Positions 11,461 to 23,496 of a stretch of 64,000 nucleotides of DNA are shown piece by piece. The notes under the pieces were generated by a model that was not told the origin of the DNA, searched no databases, and was given only the letters and a program-made list of their open reading frames with translations. The DNA comes from Periplaneta americana (Eukaryota; Arthropoda; Insecta; Blattodea; Blattidae): positions 110,363,834-110,427,833 of the forward strand of contig NC_091127.1 in assembly GCF_040183065.1 (NCBI RefSeq). Direction: 5' to 3'. The translations under genes and the position numbers were made by a program. Numbering within the stretch: the first letter of the stretch is position 1; each line of letters opens with the position of its first letter.

Positions 11461-12589
11461 TAGAGCATTCATTTTTAGCCCCTTACCTTTTAGTTGTGTG
11501 CACATGAAGTTCACGTCGTTGTTTGCAGATCGAAGGGGTGAAGTACGCGCTGGGGCACACTGGACACGTACACTCGCATTAATATAAAGGTGAGTCACTT
11601 CTGTTAATCATTCTTGAGCGAAACTAATGGACTTCAACTGTTTAAATTTACAACTAAGCGCATGCGTAGGCCTAAAGTATCGAAATTCAAGCTTTTCCTG
11701 AGATCACTCAACAACAGTTTGTATTTAGAGAAACTTCTCTCACTATCACAAGACGTTACTGGAGCAAACAGGAAATAGGAACGTTACTGTCTTTTACTCC
11801 CCCTTGTGCCAGTTTTTTTTTTTGCCACAATGCCGAATAACCAGGGATCTTGTCTAGGACGCCTTTAAGTTTATTCTTAACTTTTTTGCCAACAGTATTA
11901 TCCTGTACATCTAGAACATTCAAGTTTCTTTCAAGTTCTTCTATTAAATTAAGGGCGTCTGACATTTTCAGAACGCGAGCTTCTAAATGTGTAATTGTTT
12001 TCGAGAACCCTGAAACTACCAAGACTTGCAATACTTAGCGAACGATTCGTTGTGTATATTTTCCCAGAAAGTCTTTATTTTCGAGCTTGTGAAATGGTAT
12101 ATTACATTCAACCATCATTTCACGTAAATCTCTGTAAAATTCCGAGTCCTTAACCTGATTGTCAGAAAAGGTGGACGATTGTTCATTGCCTACCCTGGTG
12201 AACAAATTTACGTGGTAAATAAGTTTCTTCGAATTACAATGTTGATTCAAGTACTTACTTTTACTTCCCCTTATTGACGTTTTACACAGAGCACATATTA
12301 TAGAATCGGCATGTGACTTTACATGTTCATTTCCAAAGTCCTCCACAATCTTACTCAAACGATCCTGTAAAGAACGTTTTGCTTTCGGCATTGTAAATGC
12401 ACTGATCTCGTACAACTAAAAATAATTGACACGGTACGTTCGCTGTGTGCTCTACGTGGACGGTCTGTCTTACAACTCCGCAACTATTTTGTATGTGATC
12501 CGTACGTACGCAAGGTCAAGTGACGTCATCCATACTCCGTAAAAACATTCGCTGTTTGTCGTGTTATGTGGCTAAAAATGAATGCTCTA
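11461..12589 (-). mobile_element. Internally deleted hAT-like element with CGGBP1-like coding remnant
   Basis: The terminal inverted repeats are at least 20 bp (TAGAGCATTCATTTTTAGCC at 11461-11480, reverse complement at 12570-12589). The flanks CTGATAAT and CCTATAAT agree at 6 of 8 positions, consistent with an old 8-bp hAT target duplication. At 1129 bp it is too short for a full transposase, so it is probably an internal deletion derivative of an autonomous element. Confidence 0.7.
11756..12415 (-). pseudogene. CGGBP1-like / hAT-type protein remnant, C2H2-like N-terminus
   Basis: Two adjacent minus-strand frames read as one degraded protein. The first (12415-12035) starts near MPKAKRSLQDRLSKIVEDFG and carries a zinc-finger-like C-x2-C (ICALCKTSI) followed by LNQHCNSKK. 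This pattern is known in CGG-triplet-repeat-binding protein 1 and the insect hAT-related proteins like it. The second (12031-11756) holds a helical segment (MSDALNLIEELERNLNVLD) typical of a later part of such proteins. A stop and a frame change separate them, and the middle and the C-terminal hAT dimerisation region are missing. I judge it non-functional as a transposase. A truncated DNA-binding protein from the first frame is conceivable but unsupported. Confidence 0.6.
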
Positions 12590-15479
12590 CCTATAATTAT
12601 TAAAAATTTATTAAGACAATAAATATTTTTATAACAGTGGAGCGCGAAAAAATACAAACCTAACAGTTCAATCAATTATAATGACGTCACTGCTGAAATT
12701 CGTAACACCGAGATGCCATCTGATTGCTCAGTGATGAGAATTAAAATATGCTGAAAGCTTTTTAAGGAAATTAAATCCAAATATTTGTTTTCACATGCAC
12801 AGAGCTGTAGTTGGAAAAAAAATTAGGGGTATTGTTGAAATGTCCTTGGTTACAAAGACTCCATATGGACTCGTACTGCATTTATTTTTTAAGCTTATTT
12901 CATCGGCATGCAGTCTCCTCTACAGACCTCCTTCCAGATCACAGCCACAATTGCACATACGGCATGGGGTTAAATGCTGATACTAGTGGCCCAACATGTT
13001 TTTGGGAACAAAAGCCTGGAACTTCTCTTACTAGAAGAGTATTTCTTTTCTTAGTCCGGATAACGTTCATTACAGTAATGTGCCTTCGCAGTCTGAAGTT
13101 GAAATTTGAATAGAACCTATTATGTGTAATAAACTAAAAAGCTCTGATGGTTTCGCATTGAAGTCAGTATGGATATATTCCCTGAAGGTCTGAATGTACT
13201 TTCGCTTGTCTTCAAGATGGTATCACTACAGGTTATAAATGTTTGTATTTACAAGTCAAATCTTACAACAGTCTCTTTTTTATATGTATTCCATTTTGTA
13301 TTACTAACCTTAGATCAGTCATGTCAATTGATGCCCATAGGCGCAAGCGCTCTCTTTAGAGCTCAGGAGAGCCTGAGCGCTTTACAGCAGAAAGGAAAGG
13401 CACAGACGAAAGAAGTAATATATGCCGCTAGGTCGAGCTATATACAGGGATGGCCAGCACTGATTCAATAGAAAAGGGAAGAGAACTTATTAAAACTGTA
13501 TCCATGTTAATTTTTAGATTTGTCTGAGAAGTAGAAGTGCTTTATAAGAATGTAAGTTTTAATTTTAATGCTCATTTTTCACAAGTTTGTTTTTTATTCA
13601 AAAGGAATATTTTTTCAACTTTTTTTTATAGGAAAGTGAAATTTTCAGATATAGGCCTATTTATTTAATAGCCTTACAAGTACTGAAACAATGTTTTCGT
13701 AAATACGTATTACTGAAAATAGCATATTACAAAAATTGAAAATATTCGCATGGAAAGTGTTTGTAAAGAAATTATTAACAAAGCAACTACTGTTACATCA
13801 TAAGAAAAAATATGTGCCCATGTGTTGTAAAAATGTCAGCTCTATAGCTTCAGTAGGTTTCGAGAAAATAATTTAATATTCTCATGATAGGAAGTTGCTC
13901 ACCAATATCACCTTAAAAGCATGTGATAAAGAGTTTTGTTATGGAATATTAGTTACACTTAAAACATACCGGTATACAGTATCTAGGTAACTTTGCTTTG
14001 TACTATAATATTGTTTCGATTAGTTCATTGATTACTTTTATAGGCTAAAGATACCATCAATATCTATTCCAACTTATGTCATACTCAATCTCTTTTTTTG
14101 GGATATCACTTTCTTTATGAATGATGTGATTCATCCACTTAGTACAGTATAGTTGTATTACTATGGAATTTATGTGAATATTCCCTCTTAACTCTTTATT
14201 ATGTTATTAACGATTAAAACACAACTACAATATTAAGAAATTGGTGTTACTACTTTTGTTTTACAGACAATATAGATAATATCAAACAGAAAGAAGCAAT
14301 ACATTCCGTTTGAAGTTTGTGCACCACGGTTTTCTTAATCCAACAGGCTGCTTATTCCTCCTTCCATGCCTAGCACTTGATGGCCGCGCATGACGTCACG
14401 GTAAAAAAAATGCTCGTACTTTGACATCACTGCCTTAGATTATCAATAAAAGTAGGATGCTCGTGTGGCATTGATAAGCTTCTGGTTGAAATTTTCTGCC
14501 AGGCTTCTGTAAAATTGACTTTTCCTGCTGTGTAGCTCACTATCGTCGAAAACTTTCTGTTTTTAAGCAGAGAATGTCTCCTGAATATAAGATGCTGGCG
14601 AATGTACCAGAGATTTACAGTACAGTACGCTTTTAAGCTTCTGGAATTATTATTAGATTTCTCATAATAAGGCCATGGATGATTGCTCCATGACAAGGCC
14701 CTCACAGACTATTGTCATATCCTGAACAAAAGCAACAGACATCGTAATTTTAGCTAATGTTGCGTATTTATATCTTTATTTAGAGTCTCTTCACTTATTA
14801 CTAGAGACTTCAGTCTTGAGGCTCCATTACGATGGTCTGCAAGCTTGAAATTAACAGATCACAACTATTCTTGAAGTGCCAGAGCATGGTTTTCGATAAA
14901 ACAATGAATTTACAAGAGTTGAAGCAAAGGACATGAGATGTCAGCCATTACTTTTATGCCAGATATCAAAATAAAATGTTTTCAGACATCTTACATCTCC
15001 CATTTCAATGTGTATTAAAGACTAGTTGAACATAATGAATGTTTTCGAGTTTAAATTTTTTGCCGGTACGGTAACAGCAAGTTTTTATTTTAGACAGTAT
15101 GGTGTACCGGCCCAACTACAGCACTGCACATGCAATATTAATAACACCAATATCTTGTGAGGATGTCCAGTGACATTCACTTTGCTATGCATGGTTCTGT
15201 CGCCTGCTTTTATATATTCCCAGACAATGACTCATTCGTCTGTGGATATAATTATATACACCTAGCATGGAATATGTAGAGTGCCAGTCACAAAACAAGA
15301 CATCTGCACAAATGGCATCATAGCTGGTTAATCTAATGAGTTGTCAGGATACGAAAGGAATGAAGTGAGAGAGGAAAGCTATGTGAACTATCACCTACTC
15401 GCTAGCTACCTTGGTGATGGAAAGAGAACAAGCTCCGCCCTCTCCCCAGTGACGTCATTTTTTTTTTTACTAATTTCGG
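12590..15479. other. No convincing gene; one unexplained frame at 14427-14705 (-)
   Basis: Mostly AT-rich single-copy-looking sequence. The minus frame at 14427-14705 (92 codons, ending STRSLSMPHEHPTFIDNLRQ) has a more protein-like composition than its neighbours. I cannot place it, and it has no splice or promoter context. TGACGTCA palindromes occur near 14391 and 15451. The block at 13330-13470 looks like a TE fragment but no ends are visible. Confidence 0.4.
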
Positions 15480-15520
15480 CACTGCAGCCTGAGGCTTATT
15501 TGCCTAGACCCACAACTCTA

Positions 15521-15558
<38 letters not shown>

Positions 15559-15748
15559 GAACTCCCTAGCTTACTGGGTCAGGGTAACCGGGGGCCACTG
15601 CGAGACACCACACACACTGGGACAATGGACAGGCAACCAGTCCCCGTGAAGAGGTCTGAACTAAATCCCCCAGACTTCACGACCGGGAATCGAACCCGGG
15701 CCACCTTGGAGTCCAGCATGCTACCTCAAAACCAAGGAGGCGGACCCA
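15480..15748 (-). repeat. tRNA-derived SINE with (CA)n, minus strand
   Basis: On the minus strand the head runs from 15748 downwards. It has a box-A-like TTGAGGTAGCATGC stretch and a strong box B (GGGTTCGATTCCC) at about 15686-15698. A GC-richer body follows (CTCTTCACGGGGACTGGTTG), then a (TG)n run at 15530-15554. The sharp change to GC-rich sequence against AT-rich surroundings supports a mobile origin. Confidence 0.7.
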
Positions 15749-15801
15749 ATGACGTCATATGCAAGTTTACAGAATCTACGCACGGAGGACAGTGTATACA
15801 G

Positions 15802-17079
15802 CAGTGGCGGCTCCTGCATATTTCTTAAGAGGAGGAAAGAAGTTAACAGCAGTAAATGACACCTTCTTGAATGAAACATGCTACAAAGCAGCCTACATGC
15901 ATACATGTAAGACCAGGTAGTGTTGGGGTTGGCCTTCCCTTCTGTATAGCAATAATCTGTTCTTGTAAACTGAATCTCCTAAATTGTCAAAAATATATTG
16001 TTTTCACTTCCATTCATTGTTGAATAATTGCGCAAATTAACAATTACAAGGAAATTCACAACCTCGTAGCATTTTTAGAGCACACTACAGCATCACACGT
16101 GTTGGAAGAGACTAGCTACTAACTCGTAACCGGAACGGTTTTACGGAAATGGAAATGGGAAATAATCTGAGGAAAGCGAGAACACTGCACCACCCACGTG
16201 GTCTGTGTTGCCACATGTACATTTTACAAGTTCAGTATCAAATGCTTTTGAAGAATGTCAGTTCTTCTAAAGTCATACTATCATTATTGTTCAAAGCTGC
16301 CGGTGGCCGATTAATTTTTTATGTTAAAATGATGTAGTTTGGAGTACCTACTTTCAGTTTCAAATATATTTGTACAAAGCTGACAACTTGGCTGTTGCCC
16401 TGTCTAGTAAACAATGAATAGAAGTGAATTTCAGGGGCCAACTACGTAGAACTACTTCCTCTTTGTTTTACATAAACCCGACTTTAACTTTCAAATATCC
16501 ACGAAAGTTTCAAACCATGAATAGTAGCCTATATAAAGTGCAATGAATAATATTTTTGATTTATAATTAAAAAAAAGTTTACATGGTGTCTTTCATAGCG
16601 TTGCGTTAAAACTGTTTTTGTTGTCTCTCCTCCTAGATGTGTTATAATCTGGTTGAATGCAGCATCGTTAGGTAGCAGGGGTAGCGAGCTTGCTGCACGA
16701 CCAGTCGGTTTCTATTTCCCGCCCATGACTGATTCAGAGGAGGATCTCCTCTCTCTCCGTTCATTTAGTTGCTTTAAAACTCTGCTTCTTTCTCTGGCCG
16801 CTAGTGCGCTGTTGTCTATGTATGTTAACTGCAGTAGAGGAGAAATGGAGTGCCTTTCCTCTACACAGACAATCTCGCATCTTTCTCACAGTTTTCTACA
16901 GCACATGAGCGCGCGTCTTTTAAAATTCGATCAGTCGAGTTTTTCTTATAGCTGTGAACTTAAAAATGATCGAATCTTCCTCGAATTTCAAGGCACATAT
17001 TTTATTTGGTATTTACTTTCAAAAGAAGAAAATGTGAGGAGGACGTTCCTCCCTTCCCTCCCCCGAGGAACCGCCACTG
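15802..17079. mobile_element. Non-autonomous hAT element with perfect 8-bp TSD
   Basis: The termini are CAGTGGCGGCTCCT (15802) and, inverted, CAGTGGCGGTTCCT (to 17079), 13 of 14 identical. They are flanked by the perfect 8-bp duplication GTATACAG at 15794-15801 and 17080-17087. This is the textbook hAT signature: 8-bp TSD and CAGTGGCG-type ends. Length is 1278 bp. The only sizeable frame (16653-17093) runs out through the right TIR and has no transposase motif. The perfect TSD suggests a fairly recent insertion, probably mobilised by a relative of the element at 18010. Confidence 0.9.
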
Positions 17080-17087
17080 GTATACAG

Positions 17088-17923
17088 GTTTGAACATTAA
17101 TTGAAATTAATATTCCTGTATATTTATGAGAGCTCATTACAAATTAGATACGCACAACAGGTTAGTGTAATCGATCACACGCAAGAGTTCCTCGATAATA
17201 ATTGAATATAATAGTTGAGAGACAGGATCCAAAAATCGCCTACTTCGTTGCATAATTCAGTAATGGCATAATGTTTATGTTTTATATATAATAAAATATT
17301 ATAAAACTATGTAATACCTTAAAAAATTATGTATGAGATTCTTTAATATTTGTATACAATATAAAGAAATGTAGTTTTACTTCTCATAGGAGTTTTGTTT
17401 TTCCATTTTCAGCGCTATCAAATCATTAGATATTTTAATTGTTGTTGAGGTGAACGTCTCAACTCTCATTATAAAGGAACTCTAGAGTCTAGACATTACA
17501 CATAATGACGGATTTATTATTTAATCGGTCCCATTTATTTTATTTGCGTACATAATGTGGGCCTACCTAGACGTAATAATTGTATGTGTAATATTTCCGC
17601 TGTGTCGACTGCTAGCTGGTGTGATGTGAGCACCAATTAGAGGGGAAAAGCAGAATCTCACGCTCAAGCTATTTTGAAGGTCATTGAAATCAGTCACTGC
17701 TACATCAAAATTACCGACGTAGAGTGTCCATACTTATAATTCCCTATACGCTGATCTAACCATAAGGCAGTGTTATGGTGTTATTCTTTATTGTTCTGTA
17801 TGGTCTAGCTTTGCATTGCTTTCACAGAGTATTGTTTTTTTTTTTTCGCGAGTTGTGTGGATCCTGTTTCCAAGTTGTTTTTTCGTTAGTTTATGTTGTT
17901 TATGCATCGTTATAGTGGCGATT
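17088..17923. other. No gene seen
   Basis: AT-rich sequence between the small hAT and the pogo-like remnant. No recognisable gene or TE end. Confidence 0.5.
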
Positions 17924-19196
17924 AAATGTAAGAAATTAACTATCGGACAGAAAGAGAAAATAATAAGGGACATTGAGGTTAATCCTCAAATAACACTATC
18001 ACATATGGCCAGTGGCGATTTCTCTTAAGGAGCACAGGAGCAGTGCACCACCTTTTCAAATAATACACATTTTTAAAACTATTATTGAGCTGCAGCAGAC
18101 TATGTGAGCGACATAATTTCTGTATTATAATACTAACATTAAGTAAAAATAGCACCGTACGTGCACTAGTTTTGTTGACGCCTGGAACTTATGTTTACCA
18201 TTCGACACTTGCGGCACACTGTTCCATTCGAGCATGCGCAGTAGTAGTGTTTTACTGGCAAGCTTTGGAGAATGGTAGAGAAGGCAGCATAGAGTGCTTA
18301 GGAGGAGTTAGGAGCACTTTCAGATGTGTTCTCAAGCTCTAAAACTAGACAACCTCAAGTGAAACCCCGCAAAACACGCCAAATTCTGGCATCTCTCTCT
18401 TTCTTTCTTCTCTTTCCCTCGCCCCGCGTCCTTCAGACGTCAAGTATCTGAGAGGGTGTGTGTAGGCATCGCAGCCAATAGAAACAACCACCCTACAGTT
18501 TTACCACAATTGCGGATTCTTCATTTCTACCCTGACTGTCGGCTAGGAAGGTTCCATTATGTTAGCAATGCAGGCAACTAGTCAACCTCTTAATATTTTT
18601 GTTAACAGGTTTGACAAACTGTGAGCGGACCGGCAAGTATAATACTGCTGCAATCACAACGTTGTCGATTTCATTCTATTTCATAGCTGATTTTGAGTTA
18701 TGTTGTGTCCGTGCATGTGCTTTCTGAGAACATAGCCACACTATTATCAAATATTCATTTCACACCGATCGAGACTGACAAGAATAAATTTGTACATAGT
18801 GAAGAAAGATATATTTTTGCCAAGGTAATTGAGTTCTTTGATGCTGAAGACAATTATTAATTTACCAATTACCACTACGTCAAGCAACTAGACGAGCTGC
18901 AATTGCAATAGGAAAATCGGAATCGGAATCAGAAGAGAAATGAAAGTAGTCGATAGCAACCGCACCGAATAAAAACAGAAAAGTGAACAAAATCTTACGT
19001 ACTTACTGCTACTGAATCCGGCAACACTGAGTATGAAGTCTATCCCTCCCACCCTTGCTCGCTTGCTCATCCCCAAGACAGCTACAGCGTTCACGTCGTA
19101 ACTCGGCTTGATTTGAAGGCCTCTTGGTCAGGATTCAGGGTTTCAGTTCGATTTGTCTACTTACAGTTGTTAGCTCGTTCCATCATAAATGTTACA

Positions 19197-21372
19197 ATGA
19201 ATAGTGTGCAAAGTCTTTTAAGTAGACCATTTTCTATACGACCTCTAGATGAAAAGATAGAAATAAAGAAGTTGGGTAGACCTACACCTGATTTAAAATT
19301 ACAACAAGTGACGAAGAACAATAATAGAGAAGTGACGAGAAAATTCAACAGTCGGATTTACGAAAAATGTGAGTGGTTATGCGGCTGCAATATAAAGAAT
19401 GCTGTCTTTTGTTTTCCTTGCCTGTTGTTTGGCGGTGAATATTCATGGACAAAAACAGGTATGTTTTATAAGTTTTATTTATTTCTCTGTCTGAACTTAG
19501 GACTGTGCGTAGTAACTAAGTAATTTTAATTATTATTTCTGCAGGTATGATTGATTTGAACCATATGCACGATTCTTCTGCTGCACACATCAACAATATG
19601 CTAAATTTAGCAATATTGGGTCAAACAAACATACAGGCACAATTGGATTCAAGTTATAGGCGATCTGTTGAACTTCATAATGATAAAGTTAACAAGAACA
19701 GATATGTGCTGAATATCATAATCAATTGCGTTCGGTTTTGCGGAGCTTTTGAGTTAGCTTTAAGAGGTCACGATGAAAGAGACTCATCTTTAAATGCTGG
19801 TATTTTTCGTGGCCTCATCAATTTTAGTTCCGAATTAGACATAGCTCTTAAGGAACATTTGGAAAAAGCAACAGTGTTTAAGGGCACATCAAACACTATA
19901 CAGAACGAAATCCTTCAAGCCATTTTGGATGTATGCCATGATGAGATTTCAAAAGAAATAAAGAATGCTGTCTTCTTAGCAGTCATGGCTGATGAGACGA
20001 CAGATGTATCGAATGCTACTCAACTAGTAATGATTTACCGATACATTGCAAATGGAAAGCCAGTAGAGAGATTCTGGGCCTATAAGAACCCTCCTCAACA
20101 GAATGCCGAATCTTTGTGTATTTGTATAAAAGAGGAAATTGACAGACATGTCGCAGAAGACCCCAGTAAATTAATTGCTCAAACTTACGATGGATGTGCG
20201 GTCATGAGTGGGGGCAGTAATGGAGTACAAAAAAGAATTAAAGAGTTCTATCCAAATGCTCAATATGTACACTGCCACGCCCATCAGCTGAACCTTATCA
20301 TGGCAAATGCAGCCTCAATCAATCGACATGTCAGAATATTTTTGCTAGCCTTGGAGGATTTTGTACATTCTTTTCTAATTCTCCACAGAGAACCAATGTT
20401 TTAGACAAGATAGTAGGGAAACGTCTTCCTCGCCCTGTACCAACGAGATGGAATTTTCACTCTCGCACCGTAAACACTGTTTACGAGTACAGAGAAGAAA
20501 TCCTAGAATGTATGGGGACAATTGAAATGCAGGAAGACATCAAACACAAATCCACAATAGAACAGGCAACTGGGCTGAAAAGAACACTAAAAGATGATGA
20601 TTTTGTATTTTGGCTCTCATTGTTTCATCAAATCATGCCTCACGTTGACATACTTTTCAAACAATTGCAAACGAGAGAATTAGACCCAGTTATCGCTAAA
20701 GAAAACATTGAGCAGTTCATACATGAGATTTCAAAAATTAGAAATGATATAGGCACAAATGAAAATAGTCCTGAAGAAGAGAGTCCAGCAAAGCGGAGGC
20801 GAGACGGCAAGTTCACGAGGATCATGGAAGCCAAAGAAGTCTGTGATGTAATTATCTGCCAAGCAAAAGAAAGGTTCTCGTTCACAGGTCATCTCGTAGC
20901 TGCTAACTTGTTTCTGCCAGAATGTTTTGCAAGATATGTGCAGTGTTTCCCCGACAAATACCTCAATTTAACAGTTCAGGCCTACCCATTCTTGGATTCG
21001 AAAAAGCTCCGCACAGAATTGGGAGTGATATATTGCAGGAACGAATTCAGATGCATGTCGGGAGCCATGGCACTCTACTCTTTCATACACGAGAGAAACT
21101 TAACTGAAACGTTTGGGGAATGTCTAAGACTTCTCAAGATTATAATTACAATTCCAATGACAACATCAGAGGCAGAGCGATGTTTTTCTACACTTAAACG
21201 TGTCAAAACATTTCTTAGAAATTCAATGCTCCAAGAAAGACTCACAGCGTTATCTATGTTATCCATAGAAAGGAAATTTATTTCTGAAATTCCAGATTTC
21301 AACAACAAAGTCATAGACAAATTTACGAAATCGAAAGAAAGAAGAGCAGATTTTTTGTACAAAATCGTGTGA
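19197..21372 (+). pseudogene. hAT transposase (ZMYM1-like: TTF zinc finger, DUF4371, hAT C-terminal dimerisation domain)
   Basis: The likely start is the ATG at 19197 (MNSVQSLLSRPFSIRPLDEK); an upstream in-frame ATG at 19113 adds 28 residues without homology. Exon 1 ends at 19458 with CAG|GTATGT. An 86-bp intron ends TTCTGCAG at 19544 and rejoins in frame (phase 1) at MIDLNHMH. Exon 1 carries the TTF-type finger (CEWLCGCNIKNAVFCFPCLL). Exon 2 carries DUF4371 (RGHDERDSSLN, ADETTDVSNATQLV, YDGCAVMSG, YVHCHAHQLNLI). Near 20340 a one-base loss in a T run shifts the frame, giving a premature stop at 20402-20404. The correct frame resumes with SNSPQRTNVL and continues to the C-terminal hAT signature (TTSEAERCFSTLKRVKTFLR) and the stop at 21372. 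The family binds its transposon ends and cuts and pastes DNA in the nucleus. This copy is a recent pseudogene unless a translational slip restores it. Confidence 0.88.
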
Positions 21373-21639
21373 ATTTTATATAAATTAAAATAATATTGCA
21401 ATACAGTATTATACAGTATTTTATAGTGTGCTAGAAGTGAAACTTAACACTTTGTACAAAAGCGTGTGAACTTTGTTATAGGACACCATATTACGAAAAC
21501 AGTATTTAGTGTGCTACAAGTGAAATTGAACACTTTATTTTGCCATTAATGGACCTACATAAGAAACTGATTAATTGTAATTTCTTGACTAACAAAATGT
21601 AATAAGTCTATAACATATGCTGAAAGTTATGTAGTAGAT

Positions 21640-21644
21640 AGTAC

Positions 21645-21694
<50 letters not shown>

Positions 21695-21728
21695 CGGTAA
21701 TAATACCAGTAATAATAATAATAATACC

Positions 21729-21775
<47 letters not shown>

Positions 21776-21801
21776 CGGTAATAATAATACCAGTAATAAT
21801 A

Positions 21802-21843
<42 letters not shown>
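21640..21843. repeat. (TAA)n microsatellite with ACCGG interruptions
   Basis: About 200 bp of TAA/AAT repeats is interrupted several times by ACCGGTAAT or ACCAGTAAT. It lies inside the hAT, 50 bp from its right end. The poly-Leu and poly-Ile frames on the minus strand here are repeat artefacts. Confidence 0.95.
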
Positions 21844-22138
21844 GGCCTAAATATTTGTGCACCACCAAGATTATTTCTCACCACACGCCACTGCATATGG
21901 CAAAAAAAACATAGTTTGCCTACTACTTCATTATGCGGAATAATGATGAAGAAGAAGAAGAAATTTGTAATGTCGAGTTTCAATGTGGTTCGGATTCAAC
22001 CAAACAGAAAAAAATTGTGCCACACCATTTGAAGAGTTAGGAAATATTGTAATGAAATTTATTGTAAATAATAATATTGTAGGTCTAATTAAATGTTTAT
22101 AATAAAGTTTTGGCTGATATACTGATATCAGTCAGTAC

Positions 22139-22342
22139 CAGTGGCTTATACTGGTTAAAGGGTTTGGGCTACCGCTGACCCTATTATTACACAAAATATA
22201 TCTAACAATTACTTTAATTTTAATTACTATGGTAAAACTAATAATACAAAATTATTACATTATGTTATATTATAAACTTTTTCTTTTGTAATTTCCTTGG
22301 GCTACTGCCGGTAGCCCCGGTAGCCCGCAAAATACGCCCCTG
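22139..22342. mobile_element. 204-bp hAT-type MITE
   Basis: Ends CAGTGGCTTATACTGG and, inverted, CAGGGGCGTATTTTGC (about 11 of 16 identical) with GGGCTACCG-type motifs inside both ends. Flanking 8-mers GTCAGTAC and GTCAATAC match at 7 of 8. No coding capacity. Confidence 0.65.
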
Positions 22343-23496
22343 GTCAATACATCTCACTTGACAATTGATTATACAGGGTGATTCAGACCACCCGTAACAG
22401 TAATTTATTTCGGAAACTAATACATTAAAATTTTCGAGAAAAAAATATTTATTACTAAACCACATGTGAACTTTCACTTGAGCTTAATTTCATCAATCAG
22501 CTCTAACAGGAAGTAGGGTCGGTGGCATATCATTTTAAAATTTCAAATGGAAGTAGGGATCAAATAGGGTACCATTTGATAGAGCTCTTCAAAATAAACA
22601 ACTTTCATAGGAAATGTTTTTATTAATTCCTATGGCAATGGGTGATTCGGACCACACGTAAGTAATTTATTTCGGAATCTAGTGCATTAAAATTTTCGAG
22701 ATAAAAATATTTATCACTAAACCACATGTGAACTTTCACTTGAGCTTGATTTGATTAATCAGCTCTAACAGGAAGTAGGGTCAGTGGCGTATCACTTTAA
22801 AATTTCAAATGGCAGTCCGGGTCAAATAAGGTACCATTTGATAGAGCTCTTTAAAACAAACAACTTTCATAGGAAACGTTGTTAACAATTCCTACTCTTT
22901 CAATGAGAAAACGTACAAAAAGGTAATGCCATCAATATTGAGAAATGTTAAAAGACGAAAATGTAAACAAGACAATTAATGTTGACTTTTACTGAAAGAC
23001 TGGAGAGTTCCATTAATTTTTATAAATGTTCAAACTGTCTGCCTTTCTGAGCAGCACAGACCCGTACTCGTCTAACACTGTCAGTGACTCTTGACACTTG
23101 GGTTTACATTTTCGTCTTTTAACATTTCTCAATATTGATGGCATTACCTTTTTGTACGTTTTCTCATTGAAAGAGTAGGAATTGGTAACAACGTTTCCTA
23201 TGAAAGTTGTTTGTTTTGAAGAGCTCTATCAAATGGTACTGTACCTTATTTGACCCGGACTGCCATTTGAAATTTTAAAGTGATACGCCACTGACCCTAC
23301 TTCCTGTTAGAGCTGATTAAGGAACTAAGCTCAAGTGAAAGGTGATAAGTGGTTTAGTGATAAATATTTTTGTATCGAAAATTTTAATGCACTAGATTCC
23401 GAAATAAATTACTTACGTGTGGTCTGAATCACCCATCTTCTTTTCGTACATTTTCTCATTGACAGAATAGGAATTAATAAAAACGTTTCCTATGTA

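Larger units (their letters stand above)
18010..21893 (+). mobile_element. 3.88-kb nearly complete hAT transposon, perfect 8-bp TSD
   Basis: Left end CAGTGGCGATTTCTC at 18010. Right end is the inverse of CAGTGGCGTGTGGTGAGAAAT at 21893, with a subterminal GTGCACCACC-type motif near both ends. The flanking duplication CATATGGC (18002-18009 and 21894-21901) is perfect. It contains one transposase gene with an intron, and a (TAA)n microsatellite next to the right end. It is close to autonomous: one frameshift is the only clear lesion in the coding region. Confidence 0.92.
17924..22040 (+). pseudogene. pogo/Tigger-like HTH (CENP-B N-terminal type) remnant split by a hAT insertion
   Basis: Before the hAT, the plus frame reads KCKKLTIGQKEKIIRDIEVN then PQITLSHMA (17924-18009). 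This is the helix-turn-helix start typical of Tigger/jerky/CENP-B proteins. After the hAT (from 21894), following a one-base shift, the reading HSLPTTSLCGIMMKKKKF (about 21908-21961) supplies the recognition helix expected next (LPxTTLxxIMKKK), and the frame ends with a stop at 22040. The duplicated CATATGGC encodes the HMA at the joint. No DDE domain is seen, so this was already a fragment, or lost the rest later. Confidence 0.65.

Noticed and set aside
14427..14705. 92-codon minus frame as a gene
   Set aside because: Protein-like in parts but without start context, splice signals or recognised homology. Noted only within the gap entry.
16653..17093. 146-codon frame inside the small hAT
   Set aside because: It reads out through the right terminal repeat and the TSD and has no transposase motif.
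21608..21983. Poly-leucine and poly-isoleucine frames that could look like membrane proteins
   Set aside because: They are translations of a TAA/AAT microsatellite.
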